A stretch of DNA of 64,000 nucleotides from an uncultured Elusimicrobiales bacterium (GTDB taxonomy: Bacteria > Elusimicrobiota > Elusimicrobia > Elusimicrobiales > Elusimicrobiaceae). Shown here in pieces: positions 25,020-37,700 of this stretch. The DNA lies in NCBI GenBank assembly GCA_944327085.1, contig CALVGG010000005.1:62001-126000 (forward strand), read 5' to 3'. The translations under genes were made by a program, and so were the position numbers. Positions within the stretch are counted from its first letter, which is position 1. Each line of letters starts with the position of its first letter. A model generated the notes under the pieces. The model did no database searches. It was given only the letters and a program-made list of their open reading frames with translations, and was not told the origin of the DNA.

Positions 25020-26593
25020 TGTTCCCCCTCGGCGGCTTTAAGTTCTATATACTTGGTTTCCAAGTCATAATATCCGGCTTCCACTCGGTCTGTCGGAAAA
25101 GAATTGGGTAGAATTTCTGTCGTTTTTTCATTAACCGTGCGCACTTGCCCCAAGAATTTAACACCGCTTACCGGATAAGCAGCTTCTTGCTTAAAAGACT
25201 TCCAAGCATAACTATCGTCACTAAAACGCACTTCAATTACTCCGCCGGAAGGTGTCTGCCAAGGGCTAAAAAAGAAATTAAGAGCGCTATTCCAATTCCA
25301 AGTATTCACAACGGCGGCAGTATAGTTAAACTTTTTGGTTAAGGTATGCGCGGCCGCATCATATACAATTTCACTTAAGCTATGAGCGGGTGGGAATAGC
25401 TGCCATTTATTTTCCCCAACCGATAATATGGGAAAACCTAAACAACCGCTTAAGAAATACGCCGTATCAGCTGAAGCGGGAGAATTTGAATTGAAACATT
25501 GCGGCAATTCTATTTCCAGCACGTTGTAATTGTTCATTAATTCCAACACCTGCAGTTTGGGGCGGGTTATTCTATCCGGTAATTGTACGGAGCTATCGGG
25601 CACACAATTAATTAAAATGTTGGCTTGGTGGAAGAAAAACCCCCGTTTGGGACCCAAACTTTTGGTAACAGAGGTTATAACGTCCTCCGTAACGGTGTAA
25701 ACGTCCTCATATAAGTTCTTTACTGTTCTATCATCATAAGAGCCTTTTCCTAAAGTAAATACCCTGTTGTTTTTTTCGTCAAACATACTGTCAATGACAT
25801 CGTAACCGTCGCTTCCGCGTAACGTGCAAAACTGCTCCGGGTTGTCTACTTTGGCCAAGCGCACATCGTTCCAGCCGTTATACCAGGCAAACAAACTGCG
25901 GTCGTTAGAAATACTGGCAGCGGGCATGTTGCTATAAACGCTTATCCCGCTTATGGCTTTTACAAAAGTAAGCGCCGGCGTTTGGTAGTTAACGTCGTAA
26001 ATTTCAAAGGTGGTGCCGCCCGTCCAGGCAATAAGGGTGTTCCCGTCCCGGCTGCGGCCCAGCCATACTTCACCGCTAGGCGCGGTTTGAAAGTTTACCT
26101 GCGCCACTTGGGCTTGGCAGGCAGCTTCTATATTTTCATACTTTCCGGGCGGAATTAAGAATAAAGTGGGGCCGGCGGCTACGGCCACATAGCCGTCATT
26201 TAAAAAACGGAAATTAAAAGGGCTTCTTTCCCCGGATATACCCACCATGCTGGCATCCAACACAATAGGGCCCAATATATTTTGTTTTTCGTTCTCTATC
26301 ACCAGGTTGTTTAATTTGTCCGCCATGGAAATTAAACTATCCTGCGGGGTAGAGGGCGCGCCTTTTTCCGTAAGCCGCTGGGCCAGGGCGTTTTTACCCA
26401 GGCTTACGGCTGTTTGTAATTCTGCCAGGGCTCCGGTTTCCAAAGTGCTGGCCACAGTTTTGGAAATTAAATCTAAGCTGGTCCGTTGGGCTTCTTGTGC
26501 CCCCGGCATTTGCGTTGCAAACTGGGCCGTAGGTGATAAAGAAGAAACCGGCTCTAAATCGTTAATTTCTTTTAATTTTTTTTCATCCGCCAT
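25016..26593 (-). CDS. Tail-associated protein with propeller-like repeats
   Basis: A 525-residue phage protein placed after the tail fibre. The N-terminal 100 residues are helical (oligomerisation or attachment), and the rest is beta-rich with repeated blocks such as GEVWLGRSRDGNTLIAW and ISNDRSLFAWYNG that look like propeller blades. No enzyme motif is seen. A receptor-binding or fibre-tip role is an inference from position. Confidence 0.55.
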   Translation of the reverse strand: MADEKKLKEINDLEPVSSLSPTAQFATQMPGAQEAQRTSLDLISKTVASTLETGALAELQTAVSLGKNALAQRLTEKGAPSTPQDSLISMADKLNNLVIENEKQNILGPIVLDASMVGISGERSPFNFRFLNDGYVAVAAGPTLFLIPPGKYENIEAACQAQVAQVNFQTAPSGEVWLGRSRDGNTLIAWTGGTTFEIYDVNYQTPALTFVKAISGISVYSNMPAASISNDRSLFAWYNGWNDVRLAKVDNPEQFCTLRGSDGYDVIDSMFDEKNNRVFTLGKGSYDDRTVKNLYEDVYTVTEDVITSVTKSLGPKRGFFFHQANILINCVPDSSVQLPDRITRPKLQVLELMNNYNVLEIELPQCFNSNSPASADTAYFLSGCLGFPILSVGENKWQLFPPAHSLSEIVYDAAAHTLTKKFNYTAAVVNTWNWNSALNFFFSPWQTPSGGVIEVRFSDDSYAWKSFKQEAAYPVSGVKFLGQVRTVNEKTTEILPNSFPTDRVEAGYYDLETKYIELKAAEGEQ

Positions 26594-26605
26594 AAAATAA
26601 GCCTC

Positions 26606-27202
26606 CTATTGAACTGGGAAAACACTTCCTGCACTTAAAACCGCACTGTTATAAAGCGCACTGCTACGCACCTGGGTACGGTCTGCATATACATTAACGC
26701 CCGTTGCGGCTTGTATATTAATGGGCTGTAATATATATGGGGTGGAATTGATAAACAAAGCGGTTACGCCGTCTTTGCAAGCTATTTCCACTAAATTATC
26801 CCCTTCTTTAAACGCGGCCGGCCCCAGCCAAAACACGTTGGGCAGCCCCACGGCCATTAATTCCAGCACGTGCCCGCGCTTGGGGGAAGACTGTAAATAC
26901 AGTGCACCGTTAATACTTATCAGCGGGGTAAAGGTGGAAATATTAGCCGGGGTAAAAACAAAAGACAAGCACCAGTCCTTTAAGGCAGAAAACTCTTTGA
27001 CCTTATTGTTTATATCCGTGTTGGAAAACAACAAGCGCACTTTTCCCCCCGCATCCAGGTAGCCCTGTGCTTCTTTGTCATACATGAGGTATTTATTTTG
27101 GTCGGGGCGTATCCACACACACCGCCCCCCTAAATAGGCCCGTTCCATGCTTTTGCCGGCGTAAAAAATTTGTGTAATTTTTTTCCCGTTCAACCAAAAC
27201 AT
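26606..27202 (-). CDS. Putative tail appendage protein, LamG-like
   Basis: A 198-residue phage protein. It opens with MFWLNGKKITQIFYAGK, typical of small virion decoration or tail proteins, followed by a beta-rich domain (about 40-198) resembling a concanavalin or LamG-type fold. The ATG overlaps the fibre stop codon by one base (TAATG), so it is translated with the fibre gene. It may bind host carbohydrate; that is inference only. Confidence 0.5.
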   Translation of the reverse strand: MFWLNGKKITQIFYAGKSMERAYLGGRCVWIRPDQNKYLMYDKEAQGYLDAGGKVRLLFSNTDINNKVKEFSALKDWCLSFVFTPANISTFTPLISINGALYLQSSPKRGHVLELMAVGLPNVFWLGPAAFKEGDNLVEIACKDGVTALFINSTPYILQPINIQAATGVNVYADRTQVRSSALYNSAVLSAGSVFPVQ

Positions 27203-28776
27203 TATTCTTCCTCCTCATACACCAAACAAAGCTGGGTGGGCGGGATATTGGTTCTGCTTTCGTATTGGGTTTGTGTGCCGCTCCACATGCTCACCACGCC
27301 CCCGTTTGCCGCCACCAAATTGGGAGTAATATTAAAGGCAACTATCCATGGGTATTCACGCGCATGGGCCGGTTGGGTTTCTTCCCCGTTATAATGCTCC
27401 CCTAAATTGGCGCTATTGAGTTTCATTTTAAAGGCTTCCCACGTACCGCTGCCGTCATTGCCATAAGTATTTGGGAAACCTTCCTTTTCCAGGGCTCCTT
27501 CGGCTTCGTTATTGTTTCCAAAAAAGCGTCCCAATTTCCCGGTTATTGGGCGCATGGTATCTTTGAAGGCCCCGCGCTTTTCGTCTTCTCGCACGGCCGC
27601 TATAAAACGGCGGTATATGGGCAGGGTAAGTGTGCCGGTTACTTCGTCTATCACATAAAAAGGCACGTGCCCGTGCTCAGCCAGCATTTGGCTGTAAGCG
27701 CTTTGTTCCAGGCAAAGCTCCGGGTGTTTTTTTACAAAATTCCACAAACCGGGGTAATTCTTGTGCGCATCCGTTACGGTTTCCCCGGTCCAGCCCGGAA
27801 GGGCGCCCAGGTTATCCTCGGGCAATTTGCTTTGAGAAAAATATAATTCCCCCACCTGTTTGGGCAAAAATTTATCCAAGCGTTTTTGGGCTTCCTCCAC
27901 GCTGGCTAGTGCCGCTTGCGCGCTGCTTTCAGCAGATGCGGCCGCCTCGGCCGCGCGCTGGGCCACTTCCCCACCGGGCATAGTGAGGGTGTCCCCCCAC
28001 ATAAAAGTAACATTGTCCCCCGTTTGTAAGGCCGGCGTGAATAAAACTTGCTGTCCGTAAGGGTTGCCTTTTTCGGCCAAATCGGGGTTTATTACTTCGG
28101 TATAGTCGGCCGCCGGTATTTTAAGAACCCCGTTTACAAATACTTTTAATGTGTTTGCGTCGGCCAGGTATTTTTTATTTAAATCAAAAGTGCTTAAATC
28201 CCCGTCATAAGGGCCAAAAGCCGTTCCTGCCGTGTAGTCTTCCCGGTGGGCATATAATTTTTCAGCCTGTTCATAAGCGTTTACGGCAGCTTCCAGCGCG
28301 GCCTGGGCTTGCTCTTTGGCTTCGTCTGCCAGGCCGGTAACTTCCCCATACAAGGCGCGTATTTGAGCCACCAACTCTTGGGCGCCCGGGTTTTGCGTGT
28401 CCCCTTCCGGTACCAGCAAAGCACGCTCTAATTGCTCGGCTAACATCTGTTGCGCCATGGTTAGCTTGTCCAGGGCTTGCGTCCATTTTTCGTCCCAAAA
28501 CTGTATGGGTTGGCTTAACGGCACATCGCGCACCACAATCACGCGCCAATTTTCTTTTGGAGCTTCAAATAACCGAAGGGTTTGCCCTTCCACCTCATAA
28601 TCCGTATCTTCGTTTAGTAAGGTCTGTGCGCCCAGCGGGTCGGTTAAAAACACTTTAATTTGATATTTTTTGCCGAACTCCCCGGCCGCATTGGCCAAGA
28701 AGGTAAACGGAACGCTAAACTCGGTGCTGTTTCCGTCCCCCATAAAAACGCCTTTTGCAGTTTCTTGGTTAATCAT
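27202..28776 (-). CDS. Tail fibre protein, T7 gp17-like N-terminus
   Basis: A 524-residue protein whose first 130 residues match the phage T7-type tail-fibre attachment domain: FMGDGNSTEFSVPFTFL, DTDYEVEGQTLRLFEAP, VVRDVPLSQPIQFW. A coiled-coil shaft (about 135-185), a second GDGxxTxF-like beta module (about 190-260) and a long C-terminal domain follow, probably for receptor binding. It lies directly after the polyvalent protein gene, the position of gene 17 in T7. Confidence 0.85.
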   Translation of the reverse strand: MINQETAKGVFMGDGNSTEFSVPFTFLANAAGEFGKKYQIKVFLTDPLGAQTLLNEDTDYEVEGQTLRLFEAPKENWRVIVVRDVPLSQPIQFWDEKWTQALDKLTMAQQMLAEQLERALLVPEGDTQNPGAQELVAQIRALYGEVTGLADEAKEQAQAALEAAVNAYEQAEKLYAHREDYTAGTAFGPYDGDLSTFDLNKKYLADANTLKVFVNGVLKIPAADYTEVINPDLAEKGNPYGQQVLFTPALQTGDNVTFMWGDTLTMPGGEVAQRAAEAAASAESSAQAALASVEEAQKRLDKFLPKQVGELYFSQSKLPEDNLGALPGWTGETVTDAHKNYPGLWNFVKKHPELCLEQSAYSQMLAEHGHVPFYVIDEVTGTLTLPIYRRFIAAVREDEKRGAFKDTMRPITGKLGRFFGNNNEAEGALEKEGFPNTYGNDGSGTWEAFKMKLNSANLGEHYNGEETQPAHAREYPWIVAFNITPNLVAANGGVVSMWSGTQTQYESRTNIPPTQLCLVYEEEE

Positions 28777-28778
28777 AA

Positions 28779-31700
28779 TTACTCTTTATCTCCCGTTATT
28801 TTACCGGCGCGGTTTTGCGTGTAACCCACCGCGCGCAGGCTCCCGCGAACGGGTTTGCCCGTTACAATATCTACCAAGCCGCCGCCCATATTCATAACGC
28901 TTTGCGTGGGAAGGCCGGTATATTTGGCCACGGCCAAAAATACGTTTATAAATTCCATGGTGTCTACCTCGTCGGCATTGACGGTTTTTACCCCCTTGGC
29001 CACATCACGGGTTATATCGTCAAACATCGGCAGGCCCATTTGGCGCGGGGCGGTTAGTTTGCCTTCACTTACCAGGCTGGCGGCATTGTCTACAAAAAAC
29101 CCGGCCACGCCTTCCCCAAACGGGTAAGCGCCAAAAAATTGGCTTACCGGGCTGGTCAGCAGGTTTTTTAAATCTTCTTCCCGGTCGTCATCATCAGCCG
29201 CAAACCATCCCTGGGTTAAAGCGGTGTAAACCATAGGGTTTAGTATGAGGTAAATAAAAGCAGTCTTGGCAAATTTACTTTGGGATATTTCCCCGTTTTT
29301 AAATTGCACATAAGCATCAACCACTTTGCGTACATATTGCAGCTGTTGGTTTTTAAACACCAAAAACATCCGCGTGCCAAAGCTGTCTGCATTGGCCTGG
29401 CCCTGGCTTAAGTGCACCCGCAAACTGCTTTGCAGGGTGCGTGTAGCTTGTTTTTCAAATACCCGGGCGGCTTCTTGCTGAGATAGGCCCTCTACTTCCA
29501 GCAGATATTTCATATAAGGGTATCCGCCAAATATTAAACTGGCTTTATCACCCAAGCGGGTATTAATCAGCATAAAGTTGGTGAATGTATTCCACCGGCT
29601 TTTAATGGGGGCCACTTCGTCGCTGGCCATAGCGCGGGCCGTATATTCGTTCATGCCGCCCATTTCATAACGGGCTTGTATATACGGGCTGGCTTTTAAC
29701 ATAAAATCCGCCGTTTTGCGTGGGTTGGCCAAAGCTTCTGCAAACCATTTTGCCCATAACCCCCAAGGCATGTTTTCCGCAAAGGACACACTGGAAGCAA
29801 ACTGTTTAATACCGGTTATGGGTTTAAGGCCCATAACGGCTTTTACCCAGCCGTTAAACAGTTTATTCATTACAGAATAAAACTCATCCTTAACTTGGGC
29901 TTTTTGCGGGGCTTGTTGGTCTAAAAGCGCCATGAATTTAGAATAAAGTTTCTTGCCGTCCTGTTGCCCAAATTTTTCTAAAAACGCGCTTTCTACATCT
30001 CTATCTTTAAAAATACGCTTATTGGCAGCGTAATTTTCGGCCTCAAAAATAAATTCCCCGGCCCGGCGCAAATGTTTTAAAACCAAATCTATGGGGTTTA
30101 CGATACGCTGGATAACCCGCTGGCTTTGTACACGTTTTTTAATAAAACTGGGTGATTTTGAGTTTTGCACAAATTCCTGTTTTAAATCTATGCTGTCCGT
30201 TACCCGCTCCGTTACGGAAGGGAAATAAAATTCCACTTTCGGCAGTTTAAAACCATAAATGCGCTGGTGTACTTGGCTTTCCTGTTCGTAATGTTTTTCC
30301 ACCAATTCCTGCAGGTTTTTAGCTGCCTGCAAATCCTGCGGGGTTAACCAGTCAAACAAATTTTTCAGCTGGTCTTGGCCATACGCATAATGCAACCTGC
30401 CGGACAGGCCAAAATCCTCCGTACCGTTAGCCGTATCAACAAAGTTATGGTTTTGGTTCCAAATCCAAAAAGTAAGCGCTTCCAAACGGTTAATGGTTTG
30501 CACACGCGGCGCATTGTATGTAACCGGTTTTCCGTTTTTAAACAAGGTTGCTATTACCTCGCCATTGGCCTGGTCTTTCACATAAGCATAGTTTGTCAGC
30601 TGCATGGTGTCTTTTTGCATTTCTGCAATTTTGTCTAAGATTTGCTGAGAAGTCTTTAATTGATAGGCCGTCCCCACGGCGCGTAAAATGTCTTTATTTA
30701 TTTGCGCATTAAAAACGGCTTCTTTAATTTGGTTGGTTTCCGGGGCCAGTTCCTCTCTAAAGTTTATCTTGTGTTTTTTTAACCCCTTGTTTACCGGCTC
30801 CTTTTGCGCTATACTATTGTTAAGAACAGCGCCCAAATCCTGACGACTAAACGTAGGCAGGGTTTGCGTAGCAGCGGAGCCAGTACTAACCTGCCCGTTT
30901 GCATCTGTTCTTTTTTTATTGCCTTTTGGGCTGGTTGCATCCCACCCAGTAAGCAACCACGTTTTTTGTTTTCCGTGCTCATCCAAAGACAAAACAGCCT
31001 CTATATTGCCTTTTTGCAATACCAAAGTTTTTTTGGAAGCAGTAAAACGCTCCACTCTCCCCGCCACAACGGTATCAATAACTTGGGGCAAAATATCCGC
31101 CCCATGTTTTTGGGCAATATGTTGCAGGCCTTTGTTGTTATCGCCCCAAATAAAGGTTACATCGGGGGTACCGCCATATTGCACAAAGTCCGGCCGCAAA
31201 CCGGGCACCGTTTCTTCTTCACTTCCGGCCGCTATTTTTTTAAGCGCCGCCAAAGACTGTTCGGCTCTGCTAGGTAAAGGGTCGCTCTCGTACATGTCCG
31301 TTTCATATTGGCCAAACGCAATGTCTATAAATGTTTGCAAATCTACCCCACCGTGCAGTAAATACGTTACAATTCCTTTGGGCAATTTACGCTCTTTCAA
31401 AGACAAGCAGGCTGCCAAACGTATATTTGCTTCCTGCACGGCGCGGCGCTCACCGTCCAAACGTTTTTGGGCTGCGTCCCCACGTACAGCGGCCAAAGCA
31501 TCTTCATAAAAAGCATGTAAATCCTGCATGGTTACTTCGCCGCCCGGGTCTGCTTTTATCCATAATACGCGGTTGATAAGCGCCTGGAACACACTGGGCG
31601 GATTATCGGGGTCTATGCTTTCTACAGCTGCCTCGTACTGTTGCAGTGCCTCTTGCTGGCTGCCGCCCCATATCTTGGAAGCGTCTTCCAAAAATTTCAA

Positions 31701-34700
31701 CATATACGGCGTATATTTGGCCCGTCTTACGGAGCCTAATTTTTCATAGGCTTTGCGGTTAAATAATGCGCTCAATTTACCGCGCATATATTTTTTATAA
31801 TTACGCTCTTGAATTTTTCTCGCGTGATTAATAAATTCGTTTATGTTTTTTTCCGTCAGCAAGCGGTAGCGCTTGTTGCTTCTGGCCAAAACGGCGCTGT
31901 ACTTGGCCACATCCGCATAGGTAATATGCGGTATGCCGCGCAAAACGGCCTGCATGGCCATTACATATTTGCCGTCTAAATTACTTTCTTTAAGCACTTT
32001 TTCCGCTTTTTCTTTGGCGGCGGCCTGTTCTTCACTCAAAATGCCCATCAACGGCAATTTAAAAAGCGTTTGCTGCGCCTGGCGCACTTCTTCCTGCGCG
32101 GCGGCGGCAATATCGTTAAACCTTTTAAGTAATTCAACGCGCACTTTATCCCAGTTGGTGTCTGGTACGGCCAGCTTGCGTAAATCCCGCTTGCCTTCAT
32201 CCGTCTGGGCCCAGGCAGCTTCCATCTGTTCCAGTATCCCGGTCAACACGTCATGGATTTCCTGCGGCGTTTTGGCGTGTTTAAGAAGTTTTTTCATATC
32301 CTCTTTATGAGCAAGCTGGCGTTTATCCAACTCTGCCATCACGCGCTTTTTAATGCGCAGGGCGTCTTGCTCAAATTTCAGCCGCTTCTTTTCCACCGCA
32401 TCGGCGGATAATTTGGTATTTTCCGCTTCCACCTGTCCGGCCATCGTTTCCAGGTTGGACAGCGTACGCCGCAAAAGTTCCAAGTCTTTGGCTTCCACCG
32501 CCCGGTAGCCCATTTTTTCCAACTGGGCAATACTTTTAAGGGTTTCCTGCGCGGTCTTAATATCCGGGAATATCTGCAAGATAGTGGCCATATTTTCTTC
32601 AAACGCCGCGCGCGCTTGCGCCACCACCTGGTCTTCTATACGGTAAACCTTTTCCCCCTCCAAAGCACGCTGTATCAAATCATACGCCGCCGCTAAAGTT
32701 TCTTCGGTGCTTTCTTCAAACTCCATGTATCCGTGCTTTTGAAGCCATACATCGGGCCGGTCGTCCACCCCACCTTTTTTATCGTAAATTTTGGCGTTCT
32801 TGTAGGCTTCTTTATCTATTTTGCCGGCGTTGGCGTACTCTGCCCCGTGTTTTCGCAAATCTTTCAGCAAATCCTGTTTAGGGGCGGCCGGTTTACGTAC
32901 GGACAGCGTTTTTAACAACTCTTTTATGTCTTGTATGCTCAACCCCTCAAAATCCATTCCTTGCCCACGCTTCATTTGTTCCACCAGTTTTTTAGCCGCG
33001 TCCAACTTACTGCCTATTTTGCTTTTTTGTATCTGTGCCTGAGGGGCCAGCAAGCGGTCAAATATACTTTTTACTTCCGGGGTTATTTTCAAATACTCTT
33101 TGGCCGCCTGATAAATTTCAGCCAGCCACTGGGCAAATTTTTCAAACACGCTTTCCAACTGTTTATTGGGGGCCTTACCGGCGGCCAAATACCCTTCAAA
33201 ACCTTGGGCAAATTTTTCCTGCTGGGGGGTGCTGTAGCGGCCGTTCTCTTCCGGTGCGCCAAGCCATGCGTCCAAATCGGCCGTTAGTTGGGCAAATTCT
33301 TCATCGGCCGATACGCCCCTTGCCCTTGCCAACATGGCAAGCTGCACGTGTGCCAACTCGTGCACGATGGTGGAAGCGTCTCCCTTTTGAAATATTTTGA
33401 TAATAGCCCGGTTGGCTTCTTCGTCTATGGTTACGCTGCCGCGCGGCGCCGGCCGGCTTTGATAATATTCCTGTTTTGCTTGATAATTTTTGTTATATGT
33501 TAAGAGTTTCTCCTTGACAAATTCCTCTTTTCTGCGTATATTATATATAGAGCCTTTAAGGCTATCCTCCTTGAGCAATTGGAGCTCTTGCGGCCGGATA
33601 GTTTTAAGGGCTTTTTCTTCGTCTATATAAATTAAATTTCCCTCTTTGATATTGCTGGCCACAAAACTATTAAAGTTATCTTTGCCATACATACTGGGAA
33701 TAACATTTATTTTCCCTTGAGTATCACGCAAAATAGTAATTACTTGGCGGTTGCTGTTATCCTTAGCGGAAACTACGGCCACCAGGCTGTTTTGGTCCGT
33801 ACGGGATTTGAACACGGCCACCGGGTCCGCTATTAATTGGGGCAAATTTTCTATGTCCTGTATTTTAACGTTATGTTTGCCCTCTGTAATTTTTTTCAAT
33901 ACGTTTACAGATAACCCAAACGGCTTTTCAGCAAAGCCCAAACGCTCATACAGCCCTATTCTTCCAATACGAATAAGCTGCCCTGTTTTTAATGTTCCTG
34001 CCTGGGCTTTTTTCAAATCCTCTTTATAGGTGTTAAGGCTTGTTTGGGAGGGAGCAAACAAGTTTTCCCCTTCCTGCCAAAGCGTGTTGGTATCCGGCAA
34101 AGTATTGACAAAGTCCTCTTTCGTACGTATACTATTTGTAAGGATGTTTTTACCTATGGTACCGGCTTGGATAAGCGGTTCTGGTAAGGACATCCTGTTT
34201 TTGTCTATATACACCACATTGTTTTTTCGTACGGTACTTTCAACAAATTTGTCAAATTTCCCGTGTTCATAAACAGTAGGGATAAAGGTAAAACCATTTT
34301 CTTTTGGAGAAGGTCTTAAAATCGCCACTATTTGGTCTTTTCCTGCTTTTTCGTTCAGTACAGCTACATATGCCCCTGGCTTTGTGTTGGAGCGAAAAAC
34401 GGCAACTGGGTCGGCCAATAGTTTAGGTAAATTTTCCACCACTTCCTGCGGTACATTGTGATTGTGTAAATTTTTATCTGCCTTTAATTCTTCTTGGGTA
34501 AGCAACCCCAGGGCTTTACGAAGGGCCAGTTTGTTTGTTTTTAATTCCTGTTTAGGCAGGCCCAATTTCTCATACAACGGAGGAATTACCCCCATATCCA
34601 CTTTGGTATTATTGGGGGTGTGCTTATCCGAAAGCACCGCTTTTACGTCTGCCTTAAACTTCCTGGCCACGGTTTCGTCCGGGGCAAACAAGTTTTTCCC

Positions 34701-37700
34701 TTCCTGCCAAAGCGTGTTGGTATCCGGCAAAGTATTGACAAAGTCCTCTTTCGTACGTATACTATTTATAGGACTCTGATTATGGAGAGGACGCGATTGG
34801 AGCGGGCCCCATATATCAGAGTCTTTCTCTTTGATATACAGCACCCCACCTTCTTCTGCGGTTCTTCTTACAAAATTCTCAAAATTTCCCTTGTCATATA
34901 CACTGGGAATAAAAGAAAAACCCTCTGCGCCTTTTTTATTCGGGGAGATAGCCGCTATAATCTGTTTTCCTTCGTCATTTGTTGCATCCAAAACCGCCAC
35001 ATACCCGTTCGGATTAGTAGAGTTAGGAGAAGATTTGAACACCGCTTTCGGGTCCGCCACCAGTGCAGGCAGGTTTTCCAACACCTCTTGCGGCACCTTG
35101 TGCAGGTTTCGGCCCGCTTTGCCTGTTGCTTTCAACAGGGTTGTTTTATTGGTTTTCAAACTCCCGTAAGGCAAGCCCAATTTCACATAAATAGCAGGCA
35201 AATTTCCCATGTCAAACGAAGTCCCTGCCGCAACACTTTGGTCAGATAAGGCTTTGCGCACCTGCGCTTTAAACCGCTGGGCCGTCTGCGCGTCCGGGGC
35301 AAACATTTCTTGGCTCTTGACGAACTCCTGCAAACCCGCTATACTATTATCAATACCGCTGCCAACGAGAACCGGCTTTTTATGGCTAGGGCGTTGGAGC
35401 GGTTCATTTTTTGCCCAATTATCTATATACATGGCGGCGGCTTGGTTAAACGTGTCCCCAGTCTTGATTTTGGCCACAATATCCGCTATACTGATATTAG
35501 CAGGACTGCCCAGGAGTTCGCCGCCGTCATTTTTAGATGACGGGAGCAGAGAATTAAAAATAAATGGTTTCTGCGCCTGGGAGCCCTGTTCTTTTTTCAT
35601 CCAAGCGTCAATACCTTTTTCCGTTCCCTTAAATCCAGTAGTAAGTAAAGTATACCCCGGTTGTATTTCCACACTTACCCCATAAAACGTATTCCCCGCT
35701 TTTATTTTAAGTAAAACGGGTACGCCGTCAAAACGGGGCTTTACGCTAACCCCAACGCCTATAATACCGTCTTTCAAACCGGACAGGATATTTTCCCAGT
35801 CCTGGACTGTATTTTTATGTTTATTGTAAGTATGCTTTATAATATCAGACGGCAAACGAATTTCTTCTTCTCCCGCTTGAAACGAATAATAACTCCTGTC
35901 GTCAGAAGCAGATTTCAAAGCGGTATCATAAAAAGCATCCAGCTCTTTTTCTCTGCTTCTATACATGGCGGCGGATTGGTAAAACGTGTCCCCAGTCTTG
36001 ATTTTGTCCACAATTTCCGCTATACTAATAGTAGAAGGCTGACCGGAAATGACGTCCTTGCGTTGCAAGGCTTGGCCCACCCCGATGAAGTGAGGCGCGG
36101 GGGTTCCGGCAGCTTTCTCTATAAGAGAACGACCAGAAATAACGTCCCCGGTTTCCGGGGCTTGACCCCGTCTGAGAGGTGCAGACGTTCTGGCGTTCTC
36201 TTTTTTCATCCACGCGTCCACACCTGTATTTGTAGATTTAAAGAACGTATTTAACCGTATATTCCCGTTGGGGAAAACGGTTATTTCCAGTCCATATATA
36301 CCGCTCGTTCCATTTACTTTCGCCAGTACCCCAACCCCCGGTCCAAAACGCGGGGTAGTTATAGTAATCGCCGCTATATTATCTATATCCGCAAGGCCTT
36401 TTTTCCATTGGGTTGCCGTCATTTCGGGGTGCTTTTTATCGTGCAAAACGGTATCGCTGGGGATTTGTAATTTTACCCCGCTTTGGGTTGTATGGGTATA
36501 GTAGGATTGTTTGCCCCCTTTGTTTTGCTGGGCCGCCTCGTAAAATTTGGCAAAGTCATTGTGAGGGCTCTTATACATAGCCGCGGCTTGATTGTATACA
36601 TACGCTGCGGTCGGGTTTTGATTCGTCCCCAGTATGTTTAACTTCATATAGCGCATTTCTTCCGGGGCAATACCCGTTAAACGGTAAAAAGCCAGTTGAT
36701 TGGCGTGGGCAATCTCGGCCGTTTGTTCGGCCTCTTCCTCGCTCATTCCGGCTTCTTGGGCTTCTTTTTTAAGTTGCTCGCGTGCATCCCATGCGTTATG
36801 CTCCACCTTACGCTGTTGCGCCTGGGTGAGCGTAGCTTTAAAGGTTCCGGCGTCGCGGTCCTCTGCCGTAAGCGGGCTGTTTATCTCGCCTGATACGCTG
36901 CCCAATGCTTCTTTGGTAAAATCTTCGCTTATAGCCGTATTGGCCAGTTCAGTAGCCACTTTATGTGCTTCTTCTTCCTTTACCCCCGCGGCCATTAAAT
37001 TTTTGGCTATGTTCTGGCGGTATACAAAAAAGTTACCCCCAGCCGCCGCGCCGCCGGGAACTCCACCCAAGATAAACGCAATAAATCCCTCATATAACGC
37101 CTGTTTGGCTTTTTCCCGCCATGAAGTATCTTCTACCCCGCCAACATCGTTAATTACGTTACTGCCAATGCTTTGCGTGGCTTCCTGCACGCCCTCAATC
37201 ATTCCGCCGCGCGCCGCACCAATAGCCGCAGCCGTACCCCCTTGCACGCTAAGCGGTTTCTTTTTTATGGACTTTAACGCCTTAGACGTAAACTTATCCA
37301 GTACCCCGTTCACATTTAACAGTTTTAAAAAAAGTTTATCCCCCACAAATTCCGTAGCGGCTATCCAGGCGGCATTGCTTAGCCCCAGTTTATAGGCTTT
37401 CACCGGTTCCACACCGGCTTCTATAGCTTGTTCATAAGTGCCTTGCCCCTCCGCCGCACCAAAAATAGCGCTCATAATAGCTGGGTTACGCGTAATGGCC
37501 AAAGCAGCAATACTGGTAAGCACACTGCCGGCACCACTGCCCAGGTCATACAAAAAGCCGTCTTTTTGCGTTTTTTCTAGTCCGGCGCGTTTGGTAAACA
37601 AGCCCACCACCGCTTTTACTTTGTTGTTAAAATCATCCGCCCATTTTTGGCTTCTTTGGTATTCTTCCTGCGCGCGTTGGCGGTCCGCTTCTGTGGGGAT

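Noticed and set aside
36700-37395. 231-codon open frame on the plus strand
   Set aside because: It is antisense to the 3117-residue phage gene, Ser/Ala-rich, with no start signal; a shadow of coding sequence.
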